Source: Polyodon spathula
Taxonomy: Eukaryota > Chordata > Actinopteri > Acipenseriformes > Polyodontidae
Length of the DNA stretch: 64,000 bases
Assembly (NCBI RefSeq): GCF_017654505.1
Contig: NC_054540.1
Span: forward strand, 42,718,054-42,782,053
Direction of reading: 5' to 3'
Positions 1 to 11,243 of this stretch are shown here, one piece after another (positions within the stretch are counted from its first letter, which is position 1; every line of letters starts with the position of its first letter). The position numbers and the translations under genes are program-made. Below the pieces are notes generated by a model, which was not told the origin of the DNA, ran no database searches, and worked only from the letters and a program-made list of their open reading frames with translations.

Positions 1-2457
1 CAATCATCTTCTTTGAGCAGAGTGGTCATTATTATTTTGGAGATGCCCTTTAAAAGCTGGCAGGACTTTACAACCTTCAAAACCACTTGAAACATAAGCA
101 TACATTTCAAGCAGCCTGCGCAATCCGGTCCAAATACACAGCATATTCATTCTGTTTATAATGGCACGGATATCCTCTGTACCTGGAGATAAATCCCTTT
201 AAGTTCTAAGACATGCATCGTTCACGTTTCTTTAAAAACACTAACTGGTTAACGTGTTGAAGCACTTTAGAGCTGGGTTTCTCCATCCTGGTCCTGGGGA
301 CCCCCTGTCAACGACCCACAAGTAAGGTTTCTCAATTAGTTAATCACATTAGTTTGGGAATTACTTTGATTACACGATGAATGTAGACCACCCCCGTAAT
401 ATGTATTCTAATATGATTCTATATTTTTCTTGTATGTGCTGAGTTCTCCTTGCATTCTTTCTCTCATCTCCCCTCATCCAATTTAAAATGCAAGCTTCAA
501 AAGAAACTAAGAAGCCATCTGCAGATCTGCTAGCCAGGACCAGGAAGAAATGAACAAGATTGTGTTGATTAGATAAGGATACCAGGCCAAGTGGCTCAAG
601 AAAGTGTGTCTGTTTTAATAAATGGTCAGACTCTGATAAAATGGCTGTCTCTAGCCCAGGTGTTAAGATGTCTAATGAAATCTATGAGTAACTCTAAGTG
701 CTTTAGAGAATGTCTTAGAATTAGCTTTGCCACTCAGCAAAAATGTTTAGATGAGTATACATAGTTTTCCAAAAACTTTCTAAATACAAGATTGACACTA
801 ACATTTTGTTCATAAATTTGTTAAATTTGTATGTTATGTTTTGTCTATCCACATTGTGACGATTGTTGTTTGTCAAATTGTATTTTGATAACTGTCTGTA
901 TGATATTAAGGATTGAAAATGTTTGTTTTGTGCCTTACAATGACATTTGGGATATACATGGTTAAATCTGTAAAGAATAATTTACAATTTTTAAAATGAA
1001 CAAATAGTACTTTATACCCTAATATAATTTGTGTTACTCCAGCTCTGAGTAGCCATATATAATAAGGTATGGAGTTATTTATCTTTTTGTGGGCAACATG
1101 AATATGAAGGTTTTATAAAGACAGGAAGGAGCACAGTGGAGTTATTAATAAAAGAGACTTTTCTTAAGTTACCTTTTAAAAATATATTTGATGGACAACC
1201 TTATTCAAGGCGTGGACAACAATTCTTTGAACATCAAGGACACACCTTTTTCTAAGAACAACTGCCAATGAGGTTACATTTTGAGTCAATTCCAAACGAT
1301 TGGCTGGTGTTTCAGAACACCCATCTCATGCCAATTTTGCCAATTAAGGATCTATTCTGGACCTATTCTTTGAGGAATCATCTGTATATCTTGAAGCTAC
1401 AAGAAGATGCCTTGTTGGAGAAAACATTTAACTTAAGAACTTCGATCTGCCTTGGAACTAAACTTTGAATTGAACTGCAACCAATATATCTTTGAAGAGT
1501 ATTAACTGCAATTGACTTTCTACGTGGTATTTTAAAAGAAAAACTTCACACATTATTCTTGGAAATCTAACAATTTGCAACGAAACTCCAGGACTCTTAA
1601 ATCATGTATTGCACATTAATGGACTCTTCTTACAACTGGACTTGCATAACTTTGAAACATTCTTGCTCTTAAAACCATTCTTCAATCTCCACAAGGGTAA
1701 ATATGTAATTCTTAACCTATCAAGAGTTGCCTATAGCTATTAGATTTAGACTATCTATTATGTGTTGTCTTTGCTTATTCATGTTTGCTATATAATAAAA
1801 CTAGTAAAAATCATTATTTCTTAAATTGTCTGTGGTTTTCTGTTTGAAACAAGGTGCACTTTTACAGAGAGTAAACATTCATGATTTAATCAATTAAAAT
1901 TAAGCCAGAACTGCGAATTACTATTGGAGTAATGTATTGCTGTAGTTTGTAGTTTAATTGGTGAACTATAGTGACTAAAGTTCTTTAATAGTGATTTGTG
2001 AGGAAACCACGTTGTGATATGACCTTAGATGTAAAAATGTAAATATACATGACAGATCTTTTAAATTTTTTTCTCAGCTCTTACAAAGTTGCTGATTTTC
2101 AAGTTACTTATAAAACTTGAAATCTCCAACTGTTCAAAAGCTGAAAACAATTTAAAAAGTCTAATTAAGCTTAAAATTATTAAGGGTTCAATTAAGTAAT
2201 TGAGAATTATTTTTTTCTTTGACCTCACACATTATTACTTATAGCAGCTGTGTTCCAGAACTCTTTATTATGAATTAAAGTAATGGAATACTTAATTACT
2301 CTCTAAATGCCATTCATTAGCCAGGGTGTTGTTTACTGGAGCTGATAGGAACAGAGGTAAAGTGTGAAATGCTTTCTGCAGATTGAATACATATCCAGAG
2401 AGTTTACAAACTTGTCCTCCGGTAAGGTCGGGTTAGAACGGCAAAGCAAACCACAAT
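1..2457. other. AT-rich non-coding stretch
   Basis: No gene is recognised here. Open frames are short and resemble no known family. A CCTGGTCCTGG motif near 290 resembles one at about 33930 and may mark an old dispersed repeat. Around 1790 there is a polyadenylation-like ATAATAAAA context, so part of 400-1880 could be an unrecognised LTR-like repeat, but I found no matching partner or target duplication. Confidence 0.5.
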
Positions 2458-3628
2458 TTATGTAGCTTATTGATTCCAGAATCTCATCAAGCAGCTTCTT
2501 GATGGATCCCAGTGTGTCAGCTTCAACAAAATTACTGTGGGCCTTGATGAGTCACCTTGGGTCAGCTTCAACACATTACTGAGGTTTGATTCTCTGTGTA
2601 AAAAAGTTCCTCCTATTTTCTGTTCTGAATGCCCCTTTGTCTGATCTCCATTTGTGACCCCTGGTTCTTGTTTCTTTTTTCAGGTTGAAAAAGTCCCGTG
2701 GGTCGACATTGTCAATACCTTTTAGAATTTTGAATGCTTGAATCAGGTCGCCACATAGTCTTCTTTGTTCAAGACTGAATAGATTCAATTATTTTAGCTT
2801 GTCTGCATATGACATGCCTATTTTAAACACAGAATAATTCTGGTCACTCTTCTTTGCACTCTTTCTAGAGCAGCAATATCCTTTTTGTAGCGAGGTGACC
2901 AGAACTGAACATAGTATTCTAGATGAGGTCTTACTAATGCACTGTACAGTTTTAACAATACTTCCCTTGATTTAAATTCAACACTTTTCACAATATATCT
3001 GAGCATTTTGTTGGCCTTTTTTTTTTATAGCTTCCCCACATTGTCTAGATGAAGACATTTCTGAGTTAACATAAACTCCTAGGTCTTTTTCATAGATTCC
3101 TTCTTCAATTTCAGTATCTCCCATATGATATTTATAATGCACATTTTTATTGCCTGCGTGCAGTACCTTACACTTTTCTCTATTAAATGTCATTTGCCAT
3201 GTGTCTGCCCAGTTCTGAATCATGTCTAGATCATTTTGAATTCGTTTTGCTGCTGCAACAGTGTTTGCCACTCCTCCTATTTTTGTTTCGTCTGCAAATT
3301 TAACAAGTTTGCTTACTATACCAGAATCTAAATCATTAATGTAGATTAGGAATAGCAGAGGACCTAATACTGATCCCTGTGGTACATCATCTCATCAACT
3401 CTGGTACTTCAGATGAGACCATGTTGTGGTCTGAGTTTGCCAGTGGTTCTCTGACCTCTGTTTTAGTTATTCTATCTTTGTTATTTGAAAAGACTAAATC
3501 AAGGCATGCCTCTCCTCTAGTCTGTGTCTTGACAAATTGCATTAGGAAGCAGTCATTTGTCATTTCCACCATTTCAATTTCATCTATCGTGCTCCCCACC
3601 GGGTTTTACCATTTTATATTGGGGATGC
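2458..3628 (-). pseudogene. CR1-clade LINE fragment, internally deleted (copy a)
   Basis: Read on the minus strand this is the end of a CR1-type ORF2. From right to left it holds an endonuclease piece (3387-3599, with NSDHNMVS as in the SDH motif), then jumps to late reverse transcriptase (2978-3271, ending region with FNREKCKVLHAG) and the C-terminal domain (2576-3006, with LERVQRR and LFSLEQRR). Compared with the copy at 29.0-31.7 kb, about 1.2 kb covering the endonuclease end and the reverse transcriptase core, up to just past the GVPQGS motif, is missing at a junction near 3390. The C-terminal domain is split over three frames. A short partial duplication of the terminal LPSNVV-like region lies near 2520-2580, and the 8-bp tail is absent. 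It is a dead insertion. Confidence 0.85.
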
Positions 3629-3817
3629 TCCTGTAACCAGCAAATGGAGGCAAAAACTAAATTAATGGTAGCATACTGTAACTAGCATGTACAAAAAGAA
3701 ACAATTCTCACCTACATGTCATTAATGTTATTTGGTTTCCAAATCTTGTATTGTTTCCGTTTTTCATTATATCCTTGAGCTCAGCAAGTTGCTTCAGGTT
3801 GAGAAGAAAGATCATTT

Positions 3818-4478
3818 GAGTTTTTGTTGACTCAGAAATGTCTTCATCTAGACAATGTGGGGAAGCTATAAAAAAGGCTAACAAGATACTCGGATACATT
3901 GTGAAAAGTGTTGAATTTAAATCAAGGGAAGTAATGTTAAAACTGTACAATGCACTTGTAAGACCTCATCTTGAATATTGTGTGCAGTTCTGGTCACCTC
4001 GCTATAAAAAGGATATTGCTGCTCTAGAAAGAGTGCAAAGAAGAGCGACCAGAATTATTCCGGGTTTAAAAGGCATGTCCATATGCAGACAGGCTAAAAG
4101 AATTGAATCTGTTCAGTCTTGAACAAAGAAGACTACGTGGCGACCTAATTCAAGCATTCAAAATTCTAAAAGGTATTGACAGTGTCGACGCAAGTGACTT
4201 TTTCAGCCTGAAAAAAGAAACAAGGACCAGGGGTCACAAATGGAGTTTAGAAAAAGGGGCATTCAGAACAGAAAATAGGAGACACTTTTTTACACAGAGA
4301 ATTGTGAGGGTCTGGAATCAACTCCCCAGTAATGTTGTTGAAGCTGACACACCTGGGATCCTTCAAGAAGCTGCTTGATGAGATTTTGGGATCAATAAGC
4401 TACTAACAAACAAACGAGCAAGATGGGCCGAATGGCCTCCTCTCGTTTGTAAACTTTCTTATGTTCTTATGTTCTTAT
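3818..4478 (+). pseudogene. CR1-clade LINE 3' fragment (copy b)
   Basis: A 5'-truncated copy of the same CR1 family as the 29.0-31.7 kb element, starting at the codons for the VDSEMSSSRQCGEA stretch. Two frames overlap (3838-4122 and 4103-4378), so one small indel near 4078-4110 breaks the C-terminal domain. The 3' end carries the family signature GGGCCGAATGGCCTCC followed by TTCTTATG units ending at about 4478. It lies only about 190 bp from copy a and points the other way, so the two are independent insertions rather than one 5'-inverted copy: both contain the C-terminal domain. Confidence 0.88.
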
Positions 4479-4826
4479 TGGCCTCACCTTCTACCTATTG
4501 TGATTCACAGGTTGAGGTTAGTGTTGCTGCTAATAAGATGAAATGAGTGTTTGCAATCATGATGCGAGGATGCAATGATAGATGATTGAAGATCACCATT
4601 GACTGTGACTTAACAGATTTGGAAGCTAGTTACATAATTCCACCTAATTCTGTCTTCCGCAGAAAATATAGCTCCTAGAGACATTGATTCAATTTAAAGA
4701 AACTGTCTCTCCAACAGCATTTTCAGTTTATTTTTATCTTTTCATAGTATTCTATGTGACAGACTTTAAAAAAAAAAAAAAAAAACGTTTTTAGGAAAAC
4801 CATCTTTGGAACCAAAATGGAGCACA

Positions 4827-4866
<40 letters not shown>

Positions 4867-6127
4867 CTAATACTAATTAATAATTCATAGTTGGGTATAA
4901 TGAATTCATGGGTAACTCATCACTTAAGTAATGTGTTACTCTAATATTACTTTTGTCAACAATGAGGTAATATAATGCGTTCATTTTTTAATGGGAGTAA
5001 TAAGATTACAGTTTGATTGCCACAAGGTTGAAGTGAAGGCTCCCAGTAACAACCAAAGGTAAGTAATTTGATTCTGTTTGTTGTCCAGTGGCCCCTTGGT
5101 TTCCCTGGTAACTGTCTTGTTGTTTCTTTCCACAGATACCACCCCTCAGTTCCAGTGAGAATAAAACAGCCTGACTTGTCCTTGTGTTATGTTTCTTTTT
5201 GCCCAAAACTTCAACACATTCCCTATCTTTCTATGATAGCTACTTTTATGCTCTGCACTTAAAACACTTTAAACCACTGCTGTGTTACCAACAACGACAA
5301 TCTTAATGTGAGGTTCACAGTAGTGCTCACATTGCTCTTCCTGGTAACGAGAGGCCTAGTGCTTCCACTTCTAGGCAGCAGAGTATTGTAGCTCCTCCAT
5401 GTGGCTCCTTGGTTCCTGTAACGTCCAGCTTGACATTCACAGGAGTCCTTGTTCGGTTCCCTGAAGTCTATCACTTGGACTCTTCTTTTAGTTATTTCTC
5501 TTCTTTTTGTTATTTTTTGTTATTTTTAGTTAGCTTGATGCATTCGCTAACTACAAACACAAAATACAAACAATTAGACAAACTTGCTGTTTTAAATCTA
5601 AGGCTAAAGAAACACATTCAAAAACTTATAACAAATAACAAAACAATTTTCTTATTAATTTTAGTTTTGTTTGGTCTTTCAGAGAAGTCTCCAGCTCTCT
5701 CAACACATGCTCTCCACAGAGGATCCTTCCTGGTTACTTCCCCTTTCCTGTGTCATGACAGCTTCCTTTTGACTCTTAAGGAGGTCGAACTTCCTGTTCC
5801 CCAAACCAAGCATGAGAGGCTATCTCAGAAGGTTTTAGAAGCCACTCAATGCCTGTCTCTTCAAGACTAACTACCACTAGTGATGAGTAGACCAAATTAA
5901 CAACAAACAACTTTAAAATCCCAAATATCATGCAAAAGCCGATATAAATGATTCTATACCCAAGGGTTCAGTCCCAACCTCTTATAATTTATATAGCAGA
6001 GGTGCGTGTTGCAACCATATTGCTTTATATATTATTAAGGCCATTAGTCTATGAGCTAGAATTCCAAATAGATCTGTGATCATTTGATCAATTTAAGCAT
6101 TAATAAACCGAAGGAGTAAATATATAT
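4479..6127. other. non-coding stretch with microsatellite
   Basis: No gene is recognised. It contains an A-run near 4770, an (AAT)n microsatellite, and a roughly 50-bp segment at 4962-5015 (GAGGTAATATAATGCGTTC core) that recurs at 31915-31965, so a dispersed repeat is present. The open frame at 5409-5870 has no recognisable domain and a composition typical of chance. Confidence 0.5.
4826..4864. repeat. (AAT)n microsatellite
   Basis: About 12-13 uninterrupted AAT units. Confidence 0.95.
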
Positions 6128-6585
6128 CTGATTGTAACAGGGCGAGCAGCCCTGTTCAGTATTTATTTTAGAACAGGGTTTCCCCCTTCGCCCCTGTACT
6201 GTGTTTTGTGTTTATTTATTATTTATTGTATATTTGTATATGACGGTGAAGTGCTGTGTGTTTTATGAGGTTAGTAAACCCGTCCTCTGCCAGGAATGAT
6301 TTCAAATCTCGTGAAGACGGTGACCATCTCCCAAATTAATTAAGTGATTAATTTGTTGCTAATCGGGAGATGGTCACCTGTATAAAAAGCCTGCAGCTCT
6401 CCATGTTCAGGGTGTGGGTGTACACAGAGAGTACAGGAGAGCGGAGAGAGAAGAGAGATAGTCATTTAAAATGATATAGGAAGAGTGAAGGCGATCACAC
6501 AGGCTGACCTATATTTGTTATTGTTCGTGATTTTGTTATTATTATTATTATTTATTTATTATTTAAATATTTTATTGTGTGTGCT

Positions 6586-7190
6586 TGTGACGAAGTGCCC
6601 GCCCCTGTGTATATTATCTGTTATGTGTTACGTGTGGTGTGTTTAAATGTTGGTGTATAGACATTGGTACACGGGATATAAACGGGTCTGTGTAACACGA
6701 GTGTTTAAAATGTATATTTGTATTTAGGCACGAGGATTGCACAGCACTTCACGTGCAAGTAAAAAGTAATAATATGTGAGCACAGGGAATTGCACTTTTA
6801 GTTCACGTGCAGGGATTCAAGTGAATAATTAATTGGTAATTGAATCCCAGCACAACAGTATATATAGATGCACATTGTCACATACTCGGGGTTGGGTGTT
6901 CGGTGAGTGGAGAACGGGATTGGAGACGGAGGAAATAATAAGTATAATAATAATAACAACAACAACGTAAAGTATCTGCTCACCGTGTTTGTTTGTCTAG
7001 TCCGTTTTGTTTGTCTTTTTGTTTTGGCGACGTGTGCCGTGTCCTGTGTTTTCGTGTTTGTTTAAACCTTTTATTTTGTAATAAACCGGCGCCAACAGGC
7101 GTCTTCATCATTTCATTTCATCCTGTCCTGTTGTGTATTTCATTCCTCTTCCTGGTTCTGACGCCACCCACTTCGGCCATCTCTGTGACA
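6586..7190 (+). repeat. 5' LTR of gag-only element copy 1
   Basis: Starts TGTGACGAAG and ends CTCTGTGACA. It matches 8795-9405 along its whole length. It holds a TATATATA box at 6859-6866 and an AATAAA signal at 7080-7085, giving the expected U3-R-U5 layout. Confidence 0.9.
6859..6866 (+). promoter_or_regulatory. TATA-like box of the 5' LTR
   Basis: TATATATA about 220 bp upstream of the AATAAA at 7080. The same box recurs in the 3' LTR near 9070. Confidence 0.5.
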
Positions 7191-7192
7191 CG

Positions 7193-7210
7193 TGGTGTCC
7201 TAAGTGGGAT
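7193..7210 (+). promoter_or_regulatory. Candidate primer binding site
   Basis: TGGTGTCCTAAGTGGGAT begins 2 bp after the 5' LTR. Starting with TGG it could pair with a tRNA 3' CCA end; I cannot name the tRNA. Copy 2 has TGGTGTCC at the equivalent place (40483). Confidence 0.5.
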
Positions 7211-7609
7211 TTAACAGCACCTCCAAGCGTCAGACCAGGAGAGGTGTTTTGTCAAAAAAAAAAAAAAAAAAACACAGCAACAACAACAAAAAAAAAAATA
7301 AAACATGGAAGGCTGGGACTGGAGAGATGGCTACCAGGACCTGGAGGAGTTCCTCGGTGGTCTGGAGGACCAGGGCTGGTGCCTTGCCTGTGGGGAGTTT
7401 GGGCACCCAGTGGTGCGCTGCCCCTACGAGGAAGGTGAGGAGGAGGCAGAGAAGGGGAAAGGGGAAGAGGAAGGCAGAGGTCCCACCGCTGTCTCCAGAG
7501 CCGCACCAGTCTCCTGCAAGGGAGGGAGAGCCACACCAGTCCCCTGTAACAAGGGGAGACTACATGCCACTCCCACCTCCATCGCCAGGAGACTACACGT
7601 CCCCGCCAC

Positions 7610-7945
7610 CTCCATCGGCAGGAACAGAGCAGCAGGAGCTGCCTCTGCCTCCACCACCTCCATCGGCAGGAGCAGAGCAGCAGGAGCTGCCTCTGCCTCC
7701 ACCATCTCCATCGGCAGGAGCAGAGCAGCAGGAGCTGTCTCTGCCTCCTCCACCAGCAGAGAGTGAATGCCTGCTGGGTCCCTGTCCACCAGCAGAGGGT
7801 GAATGCCTGCTGGGTCCCCGTCCACCAGCAGAGGGTGAATGCCTGCTGGTATCACTTCCCCCACCAGCAGAGGGTGAATGCCTGCTGGTATCACTTCCCC
7901 CACCAGCGGAAGGTGAATTCCTGCTGGTATCACTTCCCCCACAAT
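7610..7945 (+). repeat. Coding minisatellites within the gag-like ORF
   Basis: Successive arrays: PSAGAEQQEL-type units (about 7610-7745), then 36-39-bp units spelling PPAEGECLL(G/V) (about 7755-7945). Unit lengths are multiples of three, so copy-number change keeps the frame. Confidence 0.8.
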
Positions 7946-8286
7946 CACGAGGAGAGGAGCTGGAGCTTCCTCTGCCACCACCTCCATCAGGGGGAGAGGA
8001 GCAGGAGCTAGGTCCCTGGACCAGGACTAGATGCTGGCGGTCCTCAGCAGCCCTTGCATAGGGAAAGAACCTCCCGATCGCAGTGGCCGAAAAGAGGGCC
8101 AACACCCGCACCCCAGCTTGTCCTGACTGCTAGCCTCGCTTCGCCCAAGGAAGCCAGCCTCGCTTCGCCCAAGGATGCCTCCGCATCGCCTGGGGTTGCC
8201 CGCCGCTCAGCATCGCCTGGGGTTGCCTGCCGATCTGCATCACAGCCGGAAGTACTGTGGCCGGAACCCCACGAAGGGGAGCTGCC

Positions 8287-8530
8287 GGCCACGAAGAAGG
8301 AGGAGGAGGTCTGGAGACCACTAACCCCAGCAGCAGTTTCGCTGCCGGAGAAGGGAGAGGAGGTCTGGAGACCACCAACCCCAGCAGCAGTTTTGCTGCC
8401 GGAGAAGGGAGAGGAGGTCTGGAGACCACCAACCCCAGCAGCAGTTTCGCTGCCGGAGAAGGGGGAGGAGGTCTGGAGACCAACAACCCCAGCAGCAGTT
8501 TCAATGCCGGAGATCGTGGGGGAGGTCTGG
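8287..8530 (+). repeat. 54-bp tandem repeat, about 4 copies
   Basis: Units contain GAGGAGGTCTGGAGACC and CCAGCAGCAGTTTCGCTGCC. Each 54-bp unit encodes 18 residues (EKGEEVWRPPTPAAVSLP in the third frame). The last unit is divergent. A single divergent unit survives in copy 3 near 49930-49990. Confidence 0.85.
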
Positions 8531-8777
8531 AGGTCCCTGCAGGAAGAACTGTGATTGAAGCCCCACCAAGGGGAGCTGCCGGCGCCGAAGAAGGGGGAAG
8601 GTCAGGAGACCACTCCCCATGCAGCCTTTCCGCTGCCAGGACTACCCTGGCAGGAGAATGCCACCCCTACGACCTGTGGGCCCCTGGAAGCCTCCGGTCC
8701 TGGCCCAGGACTTTGTGCTGGACTTTTGGGCTTTTAAGGGGGGAGGTGGCCATTGAGGCCATGTGTGCTTTGCACAC

Positions 8778-8794
8778 GGGGGGGGGGGGGTATA
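8778..8794 (+). promoter_or_regulatory. Polypurine (G-run) tract before the 3' LTR
   Basis: A run of 13 G directly upstream of the 3' LTR start at 8795, where plus-strand priming is expected in LTR elements. Copy 3 keeps a shorter G-run at the same place near 50280. Confidence 0.55.
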
Positions 8795-9405
8795 TGTGAC
8801 AAAGTTCCCGCCCCTGTGTATATTATCTGTTATATGTTGCGTGTGGTGTGTTTAAATGTTGGTGTATAGACATTGGTACATGGGATATAAACGGGGCTAT
8901 GTAACACAAGTATTTAAAAATGTATATGTGTATTTAGGCACGAGGATTGCACAGCACTTCACGTGCAAGTAAAATGTAGTAATATGTGAGCACGGGAAAT
9001 TGCACTTTTAGTTCACGTGCTGGGATTCAAGTGAATAATTAATTGGTAATTGAATCCCAGCACAACAGTATATATAGATGCACATTGTCACATACTCGGG
9101 GTTGGGTGTTCAGTGAGTGGAGAACGGGATTGGAGACGGAGGAAATAATAATAAGTAATAATAATAATAACAACAAAAACGTAAAGTATCTGCTCACCGT
9201 GTTTGTTTGTCTAGTCCGTTTTGTTTGTCTTTTTGTTTTGGCGACGTGTGCCGTGTCCTGTGTTTTCTGTTTGTTTAAACCTTTTATTTTGTAATAAACC
9301 GGCGCCAACAGGCGTCTTCATCATTTCATTTCATCCTGTCCTGTCTTTGTGTATTTCATTCCTTCTTGGTTCTCTGACGCCCACTTTCGGCCATCCTCTG
9401 TGACA
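8795..9405 (+). repeat. 3' LTR of gag-only element copy 1
   Basis: TGTGACAAAG to CTCTGTGACA, the partner of 6586-7190, followed by the GTGCT target duplication. Confidence 0.9.
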
Positions 9406-9578
9406 GTGCTCTGTGAGCAAGTGTTTTATTTTTGTTTACATATTTTATTTAACAAATTGTTTTGTTTATAAACCGCGTACGCAGTGTCTTTTTGAACTGC
9501 AGCACCTCTGCCTGTCTGTTTTTAGTTTCCATCTTCTGTGCCTGACACCACCGCACAACCATTTCCTGTCACACTGAT

Positions 9579-10624
9579 ATATAACTCTGAAAACACTAAG
9601 GCTGTGTGATTATTCTTGATTAACACACACAACACACTATAGGAGTTAATTCAATCTTATTTGTCCTTCTGTTTGCCTCCCTTTATTCTAAAAGAGAATT
9701 AAAGAAGGGCACGAATGTGACTGTGGTATTTATTTTTTTTAAAGCCAAAGTACATTTCAGTTCAGTTGTAACCATAAATGTGAACTGGTCTGTATTGTAT
9801 TTTCAGTCAGCATGACACGCCTTCAAACCGGAAACAATAACAACCCATCTTACGGCAGTCATTAAAGATGTAACTGCTATTTTACTTGAACACATAAAAA
9901 GCCTGAACCCAATACTGTAGTTTTCATTGCCTGCATGTGCACAGTCAAGCTTAACTGGCTTCAGTACAGAGCTTAATAAAGTCATAACAGAGATCCCGAC
10001 AGGTACATAAACAGCTTTTTCATCAGTAACCTACTTTTGATGCAATACAACAAGCACTATTATAAACAAAACATTTAAAACAGTTTGACTGAATGTGTAC
10101 GCTTTAAAGAACTCACATACCATGCATACGAAAAATACTACGGTATAATTGATGCATAGATGCATAATATGTATCAATAAAATAGTGTCTACTAGATTAC
10201 GTTAATTTATGTAATACAATGTTTTATACACATTGTAATTTTTTTCCAGCTGGTTAAGAGATGATGGATTCAAACACTGTTTTGTTTTTACTTTCAAAGT
10301 CTAGTAATTTAAAGAGCAAGTAGCTTGACATGCCATTTAACAGATTTTAAAAAAAATTATTTTACATTTGCCTTACGTTTTTATAGTTTTTGAATCATAC
10401 AGAGTGGTTTGAAAATTCCTCCCCTTTGTTCTAATATATATATATATATATATATAAAAAAAAGCCCAATAGGAAATTTGGTCTCACTTTTTAAAAGCTG
10501 TTATTTTTTATTATTTTTTTATTTTAGTAAATGTAACACATTTTCACAGAACAATCATTCTTTCGGGCCAGTGTCAGTCACATACCTGAAAACACAAGAC
10601 AGCTGAGCTGTTTCCAACATCGGC
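9579..10624. other. Non-coding stretch with a dispersed repeat
   Basis: No gene is seen. Positions 9741-9840 closely match 32049-32111 joined to 32399-32440, so they are two copies of a dispersed repeat. The copy here lacks the MITE found in the other (GTATTTTC at 9797-9804 is the empty site). A short (AT)n tract lies near 10434-10456. Confidence 0.6.
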
Positions 10625-11243
10625 TGTTTAATCTACCATTACAGCTATGCACCTGGCTTCCTGTATTTCTGCATCTAGCAGAACCTTATGCACGGAAGAG
10701 ATTAAGCCGTTCTGGATCTTGTTAGCGGTGCCCGAGAATACTGTGGCTATTGACAAGTGATTGTTTAACATCCTTTCGTAGTCAGAAATCAGAGAAAGTA
10801 ATTCCACATAATTACCTCTGTTTGAGGAATTGGTGCCTTCATCGTGCCCTCTAAATGCCAGTTCTTGCTTGCCAGATAAACAACAGATTGAATCAAGCAT
10901 TTAAGAACCTCACAATTTTTTCTTGCTTGCTCATTGTGATGTATTGTTCTCCTATGCTTCTGCTCATCCAGTTGGACATCAATCCGAGTTTGTCCAAAAA
11001 TTTTGAGTGTAACAGTGACATCATTGGGAATGCTCATGTTTTTGTGCTGACTTCAATAAGACATTCTAGATTGCTGTAGCCAGTGTTGTTCCATATCACC
11101 TTTTCTGTACTGAACAAAATACAGTTCCAGCAATATAATTTTTTTAATTGACAGCTACCAGTAAGCCACGGATACCTTTCATAATTTGAATTTTGGAAGT
11201 AGTGGGTATGTAGTATTGACTTTCTGCATAAGGTATTAATCAT
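10625..11243 (-). pseudogene. hAT-like transposase relic (TTF-type zinc finger plus DUF4371-like region)
   Basis: On the minus strand, 11034-11243 reads NSNYERYPWLTGS and CWNCILFSTEKVIWNNTG, like the TTF-type zinc finger of hAT-derived proteins (ZMYM1-type family). 10789-11037 continues with HHNEQARKNCEVLKCL and SVVYLASKNWHLEG. 10628-10900 then reads ELAFRGHDEGTNSSNRGNYVEL and SGTANKIQNGLI...AVMVD, the DUF4371-like start of the transposase core. Three frames are needed, so it is a pseudogene. The catalytic and C-terminal dimerisation parts are missing to the left of 10625. It could also come from a domesticated hAT-derived gene copy, but the frameshifts argue for a dead fragment. Confidence 0.75.

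Larger units (their letters stand above)
7305..8554 (+). pseudogene. Gag-like CCHC zinc-knuckle protein with proline-rich tandem repeats
   Basis: The start at 7305 gives MEGWDWRDGYQDLEEFL, then one zinc knuckle, CLACGEFGHPVVRC (CX2CX4HX4C), at about residues 26-39. This is the nucleic-acid-binding motif of retroelement Gag proteins. A Glu/Lys-rich stretch follows. Between about 7430 and 7490 the frame must shift to the one covering 7204-8061, because copy 3 (48918-49409) uses that same frame for the downstream tail. The tail is built of short units: PSAGAEQQELPLPP, then PPAEGECLLVSLP, then (8054-8554, a third frame) SASPGVA and 18-residue EEVWRPPTPAAV units. No matrix, capsid, protease or pol domain is visible. 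At least two frameshifts break this copy. The long alternative frames here are a by-product of repeats with lengths divisible by three. Confidence 0.6.
6586..9405 (+). mobile_element. Non-autonomous gag-only LTR retrotransposon (copy 1), complete
   Basis: Two direct LTRs (6586-7190 and 8795-9405) begin TGTGAC and end GTGACA. The element is bounded by the 5-bp duplication GTGCT at 6581-6585 and 9406-9410, inside the older solo LTR. A TGG-starting primer-site candidate follows the 5' LTR and a G-run polypurine tract precedes the 3' LTR. The 1.6-kb interior encodes only a zinc-knuckle protein with a proline-rich repeat tail. No protease, reverse transcriptase or integrase is present, so mobility would need enzymes from another element. 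The LTRs differ at roughly 20-25 positions by eye, so it is not very recent. Related copies lie at 39.9-42.2 and 48.8-50.4 kb. Confidence 0.88.
6128..9578 (+). mobile_element. Solo LTR with 5-bp target duplication, split by a nested insertion
   Basis: The outer LTR runs from TGTAACAGGG at 6133 to CCTGTCACA at 9573. It is flanked by the direct repeat CTGAT at 6128-6132 and 9574-9578. Removing the nested element (6586-9405 plus one 5-bp duplication) leaves an LTR of roughly 610 bp. It has a TATA-like TATAAAAAG at 6381-6389. No coding region of its own remains, so it is a solo LTR left by LTR-LTR recombination. Its CATTTCCTGTCACA end resembles the terminus of the LTR at 42247-43040 (CATTTCCTGCCACA), hinting at related retrotransposon lineages. 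Confidence 0.85.

Noticed and set aside
2458..4478. One CR1 insertion with a 5' inversion (twin priming)
   Set aside because: Both halves contain the same C-terminal domain, so two independent copies are needed.
7424..8111. Long minus-strand frames opposite the gag-like ORF (187 and 172 codons)
   Set aside because: Mirror frames of the coding tandem repeats; the zinc knuckle and the between-copy conservation are on the plus strand.
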